Origin: Dysgonomonas sp. PF1-14
GTDB taxonomy: Bacteria; Bacteroidota; Bacteroidia; Bacteroidales; Dysgonomonadaceae
Reading direction: 5' to 3'
Assembly: GCF_029892965.1 (NCBI RefSeq)
Contig: NZ_JARXWN010000007.1
Coordinates: 165,955-229,954 of the forward strand
Length of the DNA stretch: 64,000 nucleotides
The position numbers were made by a program, and so were the translations under genes. Numbering within the stretch: the stretch's first letter is position 1; the number at the start of each line of letters is the position of its first letter. Positions 63,424 through 64,000 of the stretch are shown here, piece after piece. Under the pieces are notes generated by a model. The model made no database searches. It saw only the letters and a list, made by a program, of their open reading frames with translations, and had not been told where the DNA came from.

Positions 63424-64000
63424 TTACGCTGTTAAACTTGCTTTTTCATTATCAGTCAGTATGCGGTCGAATACAGCGAGATATAAAATACCCTCGTTGT
63501 TCAAGTCCTGATCTATGTTCCATGTTCCTGCTGTTTTATCGAGTACCACATTTTGTTTGGTTGTTTTCATATATACCGAGCAGGCTACAGGCAAATTGTA
63601 GCTAAGCAGATCGGCGGCACGGGTTGCGGCTGTAGTGGAAGTGGGGATGTAAGAAGTTGGAGTGTCTCCAAGCTCAACTTGAAATCCACTTACTATTACA
63701 TCATCTGCATTATTTGTCTGATATTTATAAGGACCAAACCAGCGAATAGCACCTGTATTGGCGTAAGTGGCACTAGTTCTGTAAACATCATTGTTTACTA
63801 ACTTCTCGGTATGTGCATTAGAATTGTAAGAATAATGTGCATTAGCACTATTACTTACCCCCGTTATAACAGGGCTGCCATCTAAAGCCATTGCAAAATT
63901 TGATAGTGTATAAGTATCTACTGCAAGTCCGGCAATACTTTGTAGATAATTCTTTGCTCCCTCACTAGGCCGATATAGTCGAACGCCGCGTATAAAATAG
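63424..64000 (-). CDS. Phage fibre/spike-like protein, cut by the window edge
   Basis: The frame is open to base 64000, so the N-terminus is missing. The visible 192 residues include LQSIAGLAVDTYTLSNFAMA, then a lectin-like beta region with RWFGPYKYQTNNADDVIVSG and the motif TPTSYIPTSTTAATRAADLL, frequent in phage head-spike or tail-fibre carbohydrate-binding modules. The C-terminal segment reads LNNEGILYLAVFDRILTDNE, a laminin-G-like ending. An internal ATG at 63891 exists, but the upstream frame continues the same style, so I do not use it. Confidence 0.75.
   Translation of the reverse strand, partial: YFIRGVRLYRPSEGAKNYLQSIAGLAVDTYTLSNFAMALDGSPVITGVSNSANAHYSYNSNAHTEKLVNNDVYRTSATYANTGAIRWFGPYKYQTNNADDVIVSGFQVELGDTPTSYIPTSTTAATRAADLLSYNLPVACSVYMKTTKQNVVLDKTAGTWNIDQDLNNEGILYLAVFDRILTDNEKASLTA

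Overview
The window looks like a chromosomal segment of a Bacteroidales bacterium, most plausibly a Dysgonomonas-like member; the species is inferred and not proven. The evidence is the moderately AT-rich sequence, starts without clear Shine-Dalgarno sites, many TAnnTTTG -7 boxes (some with TTTG 17-20 bp upstream), TonB receptors with carboxypeptidase-regulatory-like N-termini, many lipoproteins, a long-tailed S16, the gene run nusB-yajC-ybbR-coaE and the order cmk-ispH-pfkA.

Layout. 1-4.5 kb (minus): nusB, yajC, a YbbR-like gene, coaE, a beta-carbonic anhydrase and the start of a ZnuA-like zinc lipoprotein. 5-7.7 kb (plus): cmk, ispH, pfkA. 7.8-9 kb (minus): rpsP, rpsT, tRNA-Glu. 9.1-16.8 kb: a GT87-like remnant cut by a 255-bp repeat, an M23 peptidase, a histidine phosphatase, then a plus-strand run of a B3/B4-domain protein, an unknown protein and the bifunctional NAD(P)HX repair enzyme, closed by a second copy of the 255-bp repeat. 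16.8-29.8 kb: an SPFH protein with a ribbon-helix-helix partner, a large OmpA-like/TPR lipoprotein, a DUF4954-like protein, rpmE2, a beta-propeller lactonase, an MscS channel, an isolated terminase-small-subunit-like gene, an ABC-F ATPase and a small lipoprotein. 30-42.7 kb: a TonB receptor/lipoprotein pair, class II aldolase, a sugar nucleotidyltransferase, an iron alcohol dehydrogenase, a second TonB receptor and malate dehydrogenase. 43-51.7 kb: a coiled-coil membrane protein with a GNAT enzyme, a membrane pyrophosphatase, a methyltransferase, and a lipoprotein/TPR pair. 52.5-59 kb: dnaE, trxA and a BlaI/M56 regulatory pair. 59.6-64 kb: a small HExxH protein, two small lipoproteins and the tail/fibre end of a prophage that runs off the window.

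Central metabolism is well represented (pfkA, fba, mdh, adh, membrane PPase, NAD(P)HX repair), together with translation genes and envelope functions. The most unusual content is between genes. A modular repeat family is built around a recurrent 18-bp block (GTNAGGTTTTAGTTAAAA, 13 occurrences) with interchangeable, palindrome-rich modules. There are also two copies of the structured 255-bp repeat, three copies of a CCTCCACTT palindrome element, several TGTAGGGGCG inverted repeats, and a 194-bp MITE-like element with perfect 19-bp terminal inverted repeats. No CRISPR array, rRNA or complete insertion sequence was seen.
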